Positions 1 through 8,091 of a stretch of 64,000 nucleotides of DNA are shown here, piece by piece (positions within the stretch are counted from its first letter, which is position 1; each line of letters begins with the position of its first letter). The position numbers and the translations under genes were made by a program. The DNA is from Fimbriimonas planktonicus (lineage in GTDB: Bacteria; Armatimonadota; Fimbriimonadia; Fimbriimonadales; Fimbriimonadaceae), in assembly GCA_965234685.1 (NCBI GenBank), contig OZ248539.1, positions 1,798,001-1,862,000 of the forward strand, written 5' to 3'. The notes beneath the pieces were generated by a model, which worked only from the letters and a program-made list of their open reading frames with translations, ran no database searches and was not told the DNA's origin.

Positions 1-106
1 TCACCACCAGCGGCCGCGGCGCGGACTTTGGGATGAACGAGAATCCAATCGAAGGCTGCAGGGCCAAGGCAGCAGAGCTGGCTAAAACGTCGCGGCGCGT
101 GAGCAT
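1..106 (-). CDS. N-terminus of a Tat-exported protein (partial, runs off the left edge)
   Basis: The complement of positions 106 to 1 reads MLTRRDVLASSAALALQ and continues in frame off the window edge. The TRRDVLAS segment followed by a hydrophobic stretch is a twin-arginine export signal, so the product is folded in the cytoplasm and then exported. The visible mature start (about PRPLVV) is too short to name; a secreted asparaginase-type or Gfo/Idh-type enzyme would fit but neither is shown. The start is supported by a TAAGAT hexamer exactly six bases upstream. It lies 36 bp downstream of the ThuA gene on the same strand but seems to have its own promoter. Confidence 0.6.
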   Translation of the reverse strand, partial: MLTRRDVLASSAALALQPSIGFSFIPKSAPRPLVV

Positions 107-112
107 CCGACT

Positions 113-118
113 ATCTTA
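113..118 (-). promoter_or_regulatory. TAAGAT, probable -10 box of a leaderless transcript
   Basis: TAAGAT read on the minus strand, followed by six bases and then the ATG at 106. It fits the TANNNT-to-start spacing seen at many other genes in this window. No clear -35 element. Confidence 0.5.
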
Positions 119-142
119 ACAACAAACGTAGGAAAAGCACCC

Positions 143-1060
143 TTACGGTCGAACACCACGACGAAATCCGCCAAACCCGAACTTGCTTGGGTTGTATTCA
201 CCCACTAGCGCAACATCCGCCTTCTCCGGCACCGCCGAGCCGCTTGCCCAGTAAACGCTATTCACAATCATTCGCCGGAAACCGGGGTTCACAAAGTCCG
301 TCGCCGCGCCCATGGTGCACGTCACCACGCGGTTTGTCACTCCCGCCGAGTTCACCGGCTCCCGAACCCAGAGGATCGGCATCATCGGCTCGTTCACGTC
401 CTGTTCCGTGCCCTTCGCCGTCTTCTTGCTTCCCTTAAACTTCGGGTCACCCGAGGCCATCCCCGCGACCACTTCCCCGCGCATCAAAACTTGCGCGTTC
501 TCGGGAGGAGCCGCTTCGTAAACGTCGGTGGTGCCAAAGACATTGGACACGCCGTTCAAGATCGGATGCTTCGCTACGGCGACGGCGCGCGTGCCCTGCG
601 AGCCATGGTCGCCCCAATGCGAAACCCAAGTTTCGCCCAAGACTTGCTTCCCAAACCCGCCCGGCCAGGCCTGCGAGTTAAAGGAGAAGCGTTTGTAGGC
701 GCTCTTGGAATCTGCTGGGTAGGCAAAAGCGTGGGTGCTGGTTCGGATTCCGATGATCGGCTTTCCGGCCAAATAGTAGTCAACAAAATGCTTCATAGAG
801 GCATCGTCCCACTGCCGGAACCGGAGCATCATCACGCACACGTCGGCGGTCTTCAGCGCCTCGAGCCCGGGCTGATTCTTTTGGTTTTCGGGATCGATCT
901 CGCCTTTGTCGTTCAGTGAGTACAGCACTGTACAGCGAAACCCTTGCTTCTCGAGAATCTTCGCAAGCTGCGGCAGCATCTCTTCCGAGCGGTACTCCTC
1001 GTCTCCGGCAAGAAGAACGGCTTGCATCGGCGGCTTCACCATTGCCAGTAGCTCGATCAT
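143..1060 (-). CDS. ThuA-like domain protein
   Basis: A 305-residue protein with the ThuA/glutamine amidotransferase-like fold: an early strand with AVLLAGDEEYR, a 'VCVMMLRFRQWDD' segment and the GIRTSTHAF motif that marks ThuA-like proteins. ThuA proteins are linked to trehalose or other sugar metabolism, with biochemistry poorly defined. No convincing signal peptide (starts MIELLAMVKPPMQAVLL; a start at the second or third Met is possible). The ATG directly follows the TAA of the SUMF1-domain gene, so the two are almost certainly co-transcribed. The family call is firm; the substrate is unknown. Confidence 0.8.
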   Translation of the reverse strand: MIELLAMVKPPMQAVLLAGDEEYRSEEMLPQLAKILEKQGFRCTVLYSLNDKGEIDPENQKNQPGLEALKTADVCVMMLRFRQWDDASMKHFVDYYLAGKPIIGIRTSTHAFAYPADSKSAYKRFSFNSQAWPGGFGKQVLGETWVSHWGDHGSQGTRAVAVAKHPILNGVSNVFGTTDVYEAAPPENAQVLMRGEVVAGMASGDPKFKGSKKTAKGTEQDVNEPMMPILWVREPVNSAGVTNRVVTCTMGAATDFVNPGFRRMIVNSVYWASGSAVPEKADVALVGEYNPSKFGFGGFRRGVRP

Positions 1061-1903
1061 TTAGCCCTCGCAAACCACGCGGAAGCCCGCGAAGGGTGCG
1101 TCGGAGAGCCACCAACGGCTCTTCGGCATTTGTGGATCGGTCTCCTGCCAACTCGGCTGCCAGCGGCGACGCGTGTTGGGCGAAACCGCATTGAGCGGAT
1201 CGCGGAAAGTCGGGCCGCAGAGCAACGGCTTCCCTTCGGCATCCGTCGTCCACTCACCCGCGTTGCCCAGCATGTCGTAGAGGCCAAACGGGTTTGGCGC
1301 TTTCTTTGCGACCGGCATGGTCATCTCGTCCGTGTTCGTCACGTTCCAAGACTGCTTTTCAATCGCCGCTTTGTCAGCTTTCCACGGTCCTGCGACTCCG
1401 CCGCGAGCGGCCATATCCCACTCGGCTTCGGTCGGCACGCGGTACTTCTTGCCCGTGACCGAAGACAACCAGCGGCAGAACATCTCGACGTTCGTAAAGC
1501 TGAGGTTGATCGCCGGATATCCGCGGTGTCCCCATCCGAGGTCGGGAAGAATGTAGCTCTTGCTGGGTCGCGCAATGGCGTCGGCGGTGTACTCGGTCTG
1601 GTCGTAAGGCTTCGAGGAAGGCCCGCTGGCAAGGAACACATCAAACGCTTCCCACGTCGTTTCGGTGGTGGCGATGAAAAACGGCTTCAGGGTCGTGGTT
1701 TTTCCACCGACCGTCGAGTTTCCACCCGCAATCGGCACCATCTTAATTTTCACGACCGACTTAGGTAGCGTTACATCGTAGGGCGCGGGCGCCGCTGGAT
1801 CCTGAGCAACGCCCAAGCCTGCAAAAGAAGCCATGGTGATTACTAAGCCAAACGTGGAAAAAGTTCTAGCTCGAAGTCTTCGTGGGGTGGTCGCTTTACT
1901 CAT
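1061..1903 (-). CDS. Secreted SUMF1/formylglycine-generating-enzyme-like domain protein
   Basis: A 280-residue protein with a signal peptide (RRLRARTFSTFGLVIT then AQD) and one SUMF1/FGE-sulfatase domain: 'TTETTWEAF', 'GYPAINLSFTNVEMFCRWL', 'YRVPTEAEWDMAARGG', 'NPFGLYDMLGNAGEW' and a closing 'FAGFRVV'. The paired catalytic cysteines of true formylglycine-generating enzymes are not visible near the C-terminus, so it is more likely a ligand-binding C-type-lectin-fold member than an active sulfatase activator. It is the first gene of a SUMF1-ThuA operon. The start at 1903 overlaps the divergent apbE start region by 71 bp; an internal ATG at 1834 would remove the overlap but would cut away most of the signal peptide. 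Confidence 0.8.
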   Translation of the reverse strand: MSKATTPRRLRARTFSTFGLVITMASFAGLGVAQDPAAPAPYDVTLPKSVVKIKMVPIAGGNSTVGGKTTTLKPFFIATTETTWEAFDVFLASGPSSKPYDQTEYTADAIARPSKSYILPDLGWGHRGYPAINLSFTNVEMFCRWLSSVTGKKYRVPTEAEWDMAARGGVAGPWKADKAAIEKQSWNVTNTDEMTMPVAKKAPNPFGLYDMLGNAGEWTTDAEGKPLLCGPTFRDPLNAVSPNTRRRWQPSWQETDPQMPKSRWWLSDAPFAGFRVVCEG

Positions 1904-2840
1904 GGCGTCGTATGCTCTGACGGCTACCGCCCATTCACCGGTTCGGCAAGAGCCTGCAGAGCTAAGCCGTTTTACCTTAGTGGAATATCACATGGGCATC
2001 GACGCCCGCATCGTCCTCTACGCCCCCGACCAGAAAACTGCCGAGGTCGCCGCCGAAGCCGCATTTAAGCGCATAGCGGTCTTGGAGGATGTCATGAGCG
2101 ACTATCGTCCCACTAGCGAGCTCATGCGTCTCTGCGCGAAGCCAGCAAAGACTCCCGTTAAGATTTCCGCCGATCTCTTTAAGGTTTTAGAAGAAAGCCA
2201 GAAAATTTCGTCACAGACCGGCGGCGCTTTTGATGTCACCGTTGGTCCGCTGATTCAGCTCTGGCGAAAGGCTCGGAAAGAAGTCAAGCTCCCCGATCCG
2301 CAGCTCATCCGTGCGGCCAAGAAGTTGGTTGGCTATCGCAAGCTTAAACTCAACGCGAAAGATCAAACCGCCACCCTCGCAGAGAACGGTATGCGACTCG
2401 ATCTCGGTGGAATTGCTAAAGGCTTCGCCGCGGACGAGGCCCTCGCCCAGCTTCAGAAGAACGGCGTCAAAAGCGCTCTTATCGAAATGGGTGGCGACAT
2501 CGTTCTCGGAGACGCCCCGCCAAAGACCGAAGGTTGGCAAGTCATCGTCCCGAACAACACAAGCGGGAAACCGGAGATGACCCTCAAAAACTGCGCCATC
2601 TCAAGCTCGGGCGACACGGAGCAGTTCGTCGTCATCGGAGGCAAGCGCTACTCCCACGTCGTTGATCCGAAGACAGGCAACGGACTGACTCGCCGAGTTC
2701 AGGCAAGCATCATCGCCCCAAACGGACTCACGTCCGATCCGATCTCCACCGCGCTAACGGTGTTGAACGAACGCGGACGTGAGCGTTTGTTGCGAAGCTA
2801 TCGGACTTCGAAGGTGTTTATCAAAACCGCCTCCGACTAA
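1833..2840 (+). CDS. apbE: FAD:protein FMN transferase (ApbE family)
   Basis: A 335-residue ApbE protein, which attaches FMN covalently to Thr or Ser of target flavoproteins such as RnfG/NqrC-type subunits outside the cytoplasmic membrane. Seen motifs: 'MGIDARIVLYA', 'EDVMSDYRPTSEL', 'GGAFDVTVGPLIQLW', 'MRLDLGGIAKGFAADEA', 'ALIEMGGDIVLG', 'SSSGDTEQF', 'YSHVVDPKTG' and the C-terminal 'SDPISTALTVL' that takes part in Mg/FAD binding. Residues about 18-34 form a hydrophobic signal segment if the ATG at 1833 is used; the ATG at 1902 would give a poor signal. No target flavoprotein lies nearby. Confidence 0.88.
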   Translation: MVITKPNVEKVLARSLRGVVALLMASYALTATAHSPVRQEPAELSRFTLVEYHMGIDARIVLYAPDQKTAEVAAEAAFKRIAVLEDVMSDYRPTSELMRLCAKPAKTPVKISADLFKVLEESQKISSQTGGAFDVTVGPLIQLWRKARKEVKLPDPQLIRAAKKLVGYRKLKLNAKDQTATLAENGMRLDLGGIAKGFAADEALAQLQKNGVKSALIEMGGDIVLGDAPPKTEGWQVIVPNNTSGKPEMTLKNCAISSSGDTEQFVVIGGKRYSHVVDPKTGNGLTRRVQASIIAPNGLTSDPISTALTVLNERGRERLLRSYRTSKVFIKTASD

Positions 2841-2844
2841 ATCC

Positions 2845-4221
2845 TCAATACTCGCGATCGATGACGATGCCTGGCTGCGGAACCGGATACTTTCCGGACG
2901 CGTCTGGCATCAGCGGCGAATCCGACGTCGAGGTCAGCTTGTCCACGTTTGGCGCGAACGAGTGCTCGCAGTTGAGCATCTGATCGTACGTGATGACCTG
3001 ACCGGTGTGAGCGGCCATTCGTCCCATGCTCGTAGCAACGCTCGCCTGAACGCCGCGAGGTACTTCGTTGTAAGGCGTGTTGTTTCGAATCGCCTTCATC
3101 AGCGTTTCCCACTCGTTCTGATACGGGTTCGTTCGGTCCGTCGCGATCCACTTCGGCGTACCCGTGAGGGTCTGGTTCGAGAAGATTGCCGCTGGGCCGC
3201 CACAGTCGCCGGTTCGGGCGGCGATAGCCGAGCCCTTGGTTCCGTGAATGTAGCTTGAGAACTGGCCGTGAGCGCCGTTGACGCAGCGACCATCGAAGAA
3301 GAATTTCGAGCCGTCGGCATAGGTGTACTCCACCGAGTACGAGTCAAAGTTCTGGTCGATGAGCGGAACGCCATCGGAGTTGACGCGGTAGTGTCGTCCG
3401 CCAAGGCCCTGGGCCGAGACCGGCCAGCCGTTCTTCATCCAAGAGAGGTGGTCGATGTGGTGGATGTAAAAGTCGCTAAAGCAGCCGCCGCTGGCCCAAA
3501 GGAAGCTGTGGAACCGTCGGATTTGGTACTCCAAGTGGCTCATGTTGTCTGGCTTCGGAGTCGATTCGAACGAAGCCGCCGGGCCGTGCATTCGGTAGCC
3601 GCGCATCAAGATGATCTCGCCCAACTCGCCGCTGCTCACCTTATCGTGGAGCTGCTGGAGTCCAACCGTGTGGCGGGACATAAGACCAACGCCGACTTTG
3701 AGGCCAGCCGCGCTCGCCTGAGCCGCAAGTTCCAGCATCTTCTTGCTCGTGGGGCCGTCGGTGGTGACCGGCTTCTCCATGAACACGTTCAGCTTCTTCG
3801 AAATGGCGTACTGGAAGTGGACCCATCGGAATGCCGGCGGGGTGGTGAGAATAACCACATCCCCTGGCTTGAGGCAGTCCATGGCTTGTTTGTAACCATC
3901 AAAGCCAACAAACTGCTTTTCTTTCGGTACTTCCATCTGGCCCGCAAAGTTCTTGATAAGGTTGCCGTGGCAGTCATCAAGTCGGTCCTGGAAGACGTCG
4001 GCCATTGCGACCAACTTCATCGGCCCCTGCTTGGTGGAGAGGGCGTTCGCGGCAGCGCCGCCGCCTCGTCCGCCGCAGCCAACTAGAGCGACCTGAATGG
4101 TGTCGGCACCGGCAGGATGAACGTTTCCGAAGCCAATGTTCGGAAGCAGCGCACCCGCGGCAAGGGTTCCAGAGGCCTTAATGACCTGGCGGCGGGATAA
4201 ATTTGGGTTCGAAAAGTCCAT
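2845..4221 (-). CDS. Tat-exported Gfo/Idh/MocA family oxidoreductase
   Basis: A 458-residue NAD(P)-dependent oxidoreductase of the Gfo/Idh/MocA superfamily, likely acting on a sugar or inositol derivative in the periplasm. It begins with a Tat signal (NLSRRQVIKASGTLAAGALL), then the Rossmann dinucleotide site VALVGCGGRGGGAA, the VFMEKPVTT motif of the family (EKP Lys), and HHIDHLSWM in the C-terminal domain. The start at 4221, 16 codons inside the longest frame, is chosen because GAGGA lies about ten bases upstream and because it places the twin Arg near the N-terminus. Ends convergently four bases from apbE. Substrate unknown. Confidence 0.88.
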   Translation of the reverse strand: MDFSNPNLSRRQVIKASGTLAAGALLPNIGFGNVHPAGADTIQVALVGCGGRGGGAAANALSTKQGPMKLVAMADVFQDRLDDCHGNLIKNFAGQMEVPKEKQFVGFDGYKQAMDCLKPGDVVILTTPPAFRWVHFQYAISKKLNVFMEKPVTTDGPTSKKMLELAAQASAAGLKVGVGLMSRHTVGLQQLHDKVSSGELGEIILMRGYRMHGPAASFESTPKPDNMSHLEYQIRRFHSFLWASGGCFSDFYIHHIDHLSWMKNGWPVSAQGLGGRHYRVNSDGVPLIDQNFDSYSVEYTYADGSKFFFDGRCVNGAHGQFSSYIHGTKGSAIAARTGDCGGPAAIFSNQTLTGTPKWIATDRTNPYQNEWETLMKAIRNNTPYNEVPRGVQASVATSMGRMAAHTGQVITYDQMLNCEHSFAPNVDKLTSTSDSPLMPDASGKYPVPQPGIVIDREY

Positions 4222-4344
4222 GGTTTGAGGTCCTCGTAGATCTCGGGTAATCGATACGATACCGCGCAATTTAGGACTACGGTGAATCGTCGTTTTAACG
4301 CGCGACTTTGAACGCGGTTTAACGTTCCGTTAACCCGCCTCGGC

Positions 4345-4350
4345 TAGTCT
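4345..4350 (+). promoter_or_regulatory. TAGTCT, possible -10 box
   Basis: TAGTCT followed by seven bases and the ATG at 4358; matches the TANNNT spacing pattern of this window but is a weak -10 sequence. Confidence 0.35.
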
Positions 4351-4357
4351 GCGAGCA

Positions 4358-5566
4358 ATGAGTCTTGTGCAAACCACTCTCGCAATGATCCTTTCCGTCA
4401 ACGGAATCGGACAGCAGGCCCCCGACGCAATGGGCGCCGCGAACCCTCCAACCCAGGTCCGAATTTCATACGGCGAAGATCCAACCCGAATGATGCGCGT
4501 GGTTTGGCAAACGAAGACTCCAACGCCATCTCTGGTTGTGAAGTACGGAACGAGCGACAAGCTCGAGCAAATGGCGGTCGGCTCCCGACCAACCTACGCC
4601 TACGAAACCGGCGCTCTCGCCGAAGCCACCCTCTACAACTTGAAGCCGAACACCACTTACTTCTACCGTTGCGGAAGCGACCAAGGCGGTTGGAGCGAAG
4701 TGCAGTCTTTCCGCACCGCTGAGCCAAATCCAAGTTCGTTCGTGTTTACCGCCTTCGGCGATCACGGAATCTCTCCCGACGCCGTCAAGAACGTGGAAAA
4801 CGTTCTCTTCGAGAAGCCTGCCTTCCACTTGCTTCTCGGAGACATCTCGTACGCCAACGGGAACCAGCCAATCTGGGATTCTTATCTCAGTCAGATCGAG
4901 CCAATGACCCGTTCGGTGCCCTACATGCTGGCTTACGGCAACCACGAGAACGAGCGAATCACCGTCGATGAGAAACCAGTGCGAATCGGCTACGTCGCGA
5001 CGCTTGCCCGCTTTGCGATGCCAGGTTTCGAACAGTGCTACACCTTCGATTACGGCAACGCCCGGTTCGTCACGTTCAACTCCGACGACTACACGAACCC
5101 AATTCAACAAAACTGGCTCGATCAGACCCTTGCCGAAGCTCGCCGCGATAAGAAGGTGAAGTGGCTCATTGTTTTCGAGCACCACCCGCTGTACGCAAGT
5201 TCGAAAGGTCGCAACAACAACGTTGGCTTGATCAAGGCGATCAGCCCGATTCTTGACAAATACAAGGTGGATCTCGTCCTCTCCGGACACGATCACCACT
5301 ACGAACGAAACTATCCGATGCGCGCCGACAAGGTTACGAGCAAGAGCAAGAATAAGTACAAGAAGGGCGAAGGGACCCTGTACGTTATCCAGGGCGGAGG
5401 CGGCAAGAGCCTCTACGACTTTACCGACCCAATGCCGGACAACTGTGCCTTCCGCGAGAGGGTCAACGGCTACATGCGCATCACCGTTCCGCGCAAAGGC
5501 TCCCTTAAGATCGAAGCGAAGCGAGTTGACCGTTCGGTCATGGAAGTTATCGAAATCACCGAATAA
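4358..5566 (+). CDS. Secreted purple acid phosphatase-like metallophosphoesterase
   Basis: A 402-residue protein with a weak signal peptide, an N-terminal fibronectin-like domain (about 30-110; 'PPTQVRISYGEDP ... TTYFYRCGS') and a calcineurin-like phosphoesterase domain (about 120-395). All metal-ligand motifs of purple acid phosphatases are present in order: FGDHG, LLGDISYANG, AYGNHEN, VFEHHPLY, LSGHDHHYERNYPM. It probably hydrolyses phosphate esters outside the cytoplasmic membrane. Single gene, convergent with the FAS1 gene across a strong hairpin. Confidence 0.88.
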   Translation: MSLVQTTLAMILSVNGIGQQAPDAMGAANPPTQVRISYGEDPTRMMRVVWQTKTPTPSLVVKYGTSDKLEQMAVGSRPTYAYETGALAEATLYNLKPNTTYFYRCGSDQGGWSEVQSFRTAEPNPSSFVFTAFGDHGISPDAVKNVENVLFEKPAFHLLLGDISYANGNQPIWDSYLSQIEPMTRSVPYMLAYGNHENERITVDEKPVRIGYVATLARFAMPGFEQCYTFDYGNARFVTFNSDDYTNPIQQNWLDQTLAEARRDKKVKWLIVFEHHPLYASSKGRNNNVGLIKAISPILDKYKVDLVLSGHDHHYERNYPMRADKVTSKSKNKYKKGEGTLYVIQGGGGKSLYDFTDPMPDNCAFRERVNGYMRITVPRKGSLKIEAKRVDRSVMEVIEITE

Positions 5567-5586
5567 GCTGACGGTAAGACACAAAA

Positions 5587-5614
5587 AAGCGGGGCAGATT
5601 TCTCTGCCCCGCTT
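5587..5614. terminator. Bidirectional rho-independent terminator
   Basis: A 12-bp perfect stem (AAGCGGGGCAGA at 5587-5598 with its complement at 5603-5614) and a TTTC loop, with A-rich flank to the left and T-rich to the right. It separates the convergent phosphatase and FAS1 genes. Confidence 0.85.
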
Positions 5615-5623
5615 AAATCTTTA

Positions 5624-6025
5624 TTAGGCTGGCATCAGAACGGTGTCGATCACGTGGATCACGCCGTTCGAAGCTTCGACGTCTGCGGTCACGACCATCG
5701 CGTCGTTAACCTTAACGCCTTCGGTTGCGTCGATGGCGACGTCCGAACCCTGGACGGTGGTTGCGGAGGTGAGCTTCACTACATCAGCGGCCATTACCTT
5801 TCCGGCAACGACGTGATAGGTGAGGATCGCGGTCAACTTTTCTTTGTCGGCAAGTACTGCAGCAAGGGTTTCGGCTGGGATCTTTGCAAAGGCATCATCG
5901 GTTGGAGCGAAAACCGTGAATGGGCCCTCGCCCGAAAGCGTTTCGATGAGACCCGCGGCGGTAAGGGCGGTTGCGAGCGTCGTGAATGATCCGGCTTCGA
6001 CGGCTGTTTCAATGATATTTTTCAT
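5624..6025 (-). CDS. Fasciclin (FAS1) domain protein
   Basis: A 133-residue protein made of a single FAS1 domain: 'GPFTVFAPTDDAFAKIP' (H1 box), 'LTYHVVAGKVMAADVV' and 'ASNGVIHVIDTVLMP' (H2 box). FAS1 domains mediate adhesion or are found in secreted proteins; here no signal peptide is visible, so it is either cytoplasmic or exported by another route. AGGA six bases before the ATG supports the start. Single gene. Confidence 0.93.
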   Translation of the reverse strand: MKNIIETAVEAGSFTTLATALTAAGLIETLSGEGPFTVFAPTDDAFAKIPAETLAAVLADKEKLTAILTYHVVAGKVMAADVVKLTSATTVQGSDVAIDATEGVKVNDAMVVTADVEASNGVIHVIDTVLMPA

Positions 6026-6177
6026 GGTGTTCCTGCGAATCTCAAGATTCGCATTCCTTGCTACGTGCCCAGCTTTAGGTTCAATTGGGATTGTTTTGAA
6101 ATCTTAACAATCAATATATTTCGGCAATTTTTGCCGATGTTTTCGCTCTTCAACCCGTATGCGCCGGAGCCACGTCG

Positions 6178-6663
6178 TCACTTTTTCTTCGGCTTGGGTT
6201 GCGGGGCCACGAGCTTTCCGATGGTGACGATTTCGTCCCGCTCACCCATGACTTGAGTCGGTGCGGGCTCTGCCGCCACCGCTCCCATAACGGGCTCGTT
6301 ACCTTTCGATTTCGAACTTTCAACGGGTACGGCAACCTTGCCAATCGCCGATTCTCTAACGACCGGATCCGTACAGCCAGCCATCCCGGCCGCGATAGCG
6401 CCGGTCAAAACCAACCGAGAAACCCACCCGTCGCGCGTCAGAATTCCCTTAACTGGGTCCGCCATGATCCGCGTGCAAACCGTGGTTTCGGCCTGCATGA
6501 GCGCTTCAACCTCCGAAGCGGGCATTCCGGCCAAGTTGTGAACGTGACAGCCGCAACCGGCGCACAACCGCTTGTCCTCACCCCCCACCATCGCATCCCA
6601 ACTCTCGCCACACGGCTTCGGGATCGTTACCATCACCAATTCGCTCAACTGTCGCTTTCGCAT
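6178..6663 (-). CDS. Cys-rich 'CxxCxCxVHNL' protein with internal lipobox-like segment
   Basis: A 161-residue protein. Residues about 12-80 match a conserved but uncharacterised family pattern that I recognise from other bacteria: 'IPKPCGESWDAM', then 'LCAGCGCHVHNLAGMP', an 'E..ALM' helix, 'VCTRIMADP.KGILTRDGW'. The three closely spaced cysteines plus the upstream and downstream ones suggest metal binding. After this comes a hydrophobic segment ending AAGMAGC (about 83-97), which looks like a membrane anchor or lipobox placed unusually far from the N-terminus, and a Pro/Ala/Lys tail (PQPKPKKK). Function unknown. Confidence 0.7.
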   Translation of the reverse strand: MRKRQLSELVMVTIPKPCGESWDAMVGGEDKRLCAGCGCHVHNLAGMPASEVEALMQAETTVCTRIMADPVKGILTRDGWVSRLVLTGAIAAGMAGCTDPVVRESAIGKVAVPVESSKSKGNEPVMGAVAAEPAPTQVMGERDEIVTIGKLVAPQPKPKKK

Positions 6664-6747
6664 GCAAGTGAGTGCTTTGATCTCCGAGTTTCGTTCAAAG
6701 CACCCTTCATCTTTTGGCGAGAAGTTGGAATCTGAAGTCCAAAGCGA

Positions 6748-8037
6748 CTACATCTTGACGCGCATGATCACGGTGCTTCCTCGACCGTCCTTGTTCGCTA
6801 CGCTCTGGATCGTCCAGAGATCGGTCAGGTTGTCTCCGTCAACGACGGAACCGCTGTAATCTCCCCAGGCTCCGCCTTCTGTTGCGGCAACCCCGGTGGC
6901 GATCTCAAAAATCTCGCGCAATGTGCTCTTCTTATCCGCCGCCTTTCGCCAGGCAACGCGCGGCGAGATGAACATGTCTGGGCCGGTTTCTTGGAATCCG
7001 ACCAACACGTCGTTTCGCTTGTTGACCGCAATCGTGGTCTGGATGTAGCTGTTCTTCGAGTGCTCAATGACGCCGCTCTGAACAAACTGGCCGTCCAACG
7101 TGACCTGATGCCACTGAACTCCGGCCCTTCCATTGACGTTCACTGCCTGCGAGAACCAGAGATGCTTGCCCTGCACCACGAGGTTCTTCGGGTTGCGGTC
7201 CCCGCTAGAAGTCTTCGCGGCGGTGCCCTTCATCGGCGACTGAGGGGGCCAGCCGAAGTAGCGGAAGCCATGGGGAGCCTTCTTAACGGACTTCACCACC
7301 GGCGTTCCCTTGCCGTTGTCACCAACCGTAGTTAGCTCGATCTCCTTGTCCGTCAAGTTCACAAAGAGCAGATCGTCTGACTTGTCCTGATTTGAAACCG
7401 GGTGGCCGAGGCTGCCTGCAAAGTGATAAACCGTCGCTGGTTTGCCCGCTTTGGCTTCCGCAGTTTTCATCACAAACGTACGCTCTTCGCCACCTGGGAA
7501 CGAGTAGCCAATCCACTTTCGGCTGTAGCCAATGCCGCCGCCATCCACGCCGTTGGGAATCGAAACGGGATAGGTGTTCCATGCCTTCGTCGGGTCAGAT
7601 GACTCCGAAATCGAAATGTTTACCGGCTTCAACTTCGCCTCATCCCATGGATTCCAGAGATCGAAACCGAACACTTTGTTGTGCGGATCGAAGAAGAGCT
7701 TCGGGTCGATGCCGTTGTTGAATTCCGACTGCGGCACGCCATCGACGTAGTTACCCTTCTTGTCGTAAATCACCAAGCCGCTGTTGGTGCCATGAAAAAC
7801 GAACCCTCCGCCGACCGCGATCTGCGGGTCGACCTGCCGGTTGCCATCTGTCGAACCATCAAAAACAAGGTGACCGCCCACAGTGCGTGGATTTCCGCCC
7901 TGCACGCGCTTCTTCGCCTTTCCGCCCTTGTTGAAGCTGGCATTTCGAATCGGCACAACGACTTCCGTGCGAACCGGCTCAATCGGCGTCTGGACGAACG
8001 GAAACAGGGCAAGCGCTAACACGGCGGTCACGGGCAT
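6748..8037 (-). CDS. Secreted propeller-like protein, function unknown
   Basis: A 429-residue protein with a signal peptide (MPVTAVLALALFPFVQ). The body has repeated short beta segments with 'DPQIAVGGGFVFHGTNSGLVIYDKKGN', 'GIGYSRKWIGYSF' and 'GAWGDYSGSVVDGDN', consistent with a beta-propeller surface or periplasmic protein. No catalytic motif is recognised. The start is divergent from the alditol oxidase gene, with only 54 bp between the two start codons and a -10-like hexamer near each. Confidence 0.7.
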   Translation of the reverse strand: MPVTAVLALALFPFVQTPIEPVRTEVVVPIRNASFNKGGKAKKRVQGGNPRTVGGHLVFDGSTDGNRQVDPQIAVGGGFVFHGTNSGLVIYDKKGNYVDGVPQSEFNNGIDPKLFFDPHNKVFGFDLWNPWDEAKLKPVNISISESSDPTKAWNTYPVSIPNGVDGGGIGYSRKWIGYSFPGGEERTFVMKTAEAKAGKPATVYHFAGSLGHPVSNQDKSDDLLFVNLTDKEIELTTVGDNGKGTPVVKSVKKAPHGFRYFGWPPQSPMKGTAAKTSSGDRNPKNLVVQGKHLWFSQAVNVNGRAGVQWHQVTLDGQFVQSGVIEHSKNSYIQTTIAVNKRNDVLVGFQETGPDMFISPRVAWRKAADKKSTLREIFEIATGVAATEGGAWGDYSGSVVDGDNLTDLWTIQSVANKDGRGSTVIMRVKM

Positions 8038-8043
8038 TCTCGA

Positions 8044-8049
8044 ATTAAA
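8044..8049 (-). promoter_or_regulatory. TTTAAT, possible -10 box
   Basis: TTTAAT on the minus strand, six bases before the ATG at 8037. A one-base variant of the TANNNT pattern. Confidence 0.35.
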
Positions 8050-8080
8050 CCCGCGAAATCCGAACGGGCCAGTGTGCGAC

Positions 8081-8086
8081 TAAAAT
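8081..8086 (+). promoter_or_regulatory. TAAAAT, probable -10 box of a leaderless transcript
   Basis: TAAAAT five bases before the ATG at 8092; a near-consensus -10 hexamer too close to the start to leave room for a leader. Confidence 0.5.
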
Positions 8087-8091
8087 GAGCC

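Noticed and set aside
3268..4086. 272-residue plus-strand frame
   Set aside because: Antisense to the Gfo/Idh/MocA oxidoreductase, which has a clear Tat signal, Rossmann motif and Shine-Dalgarno.
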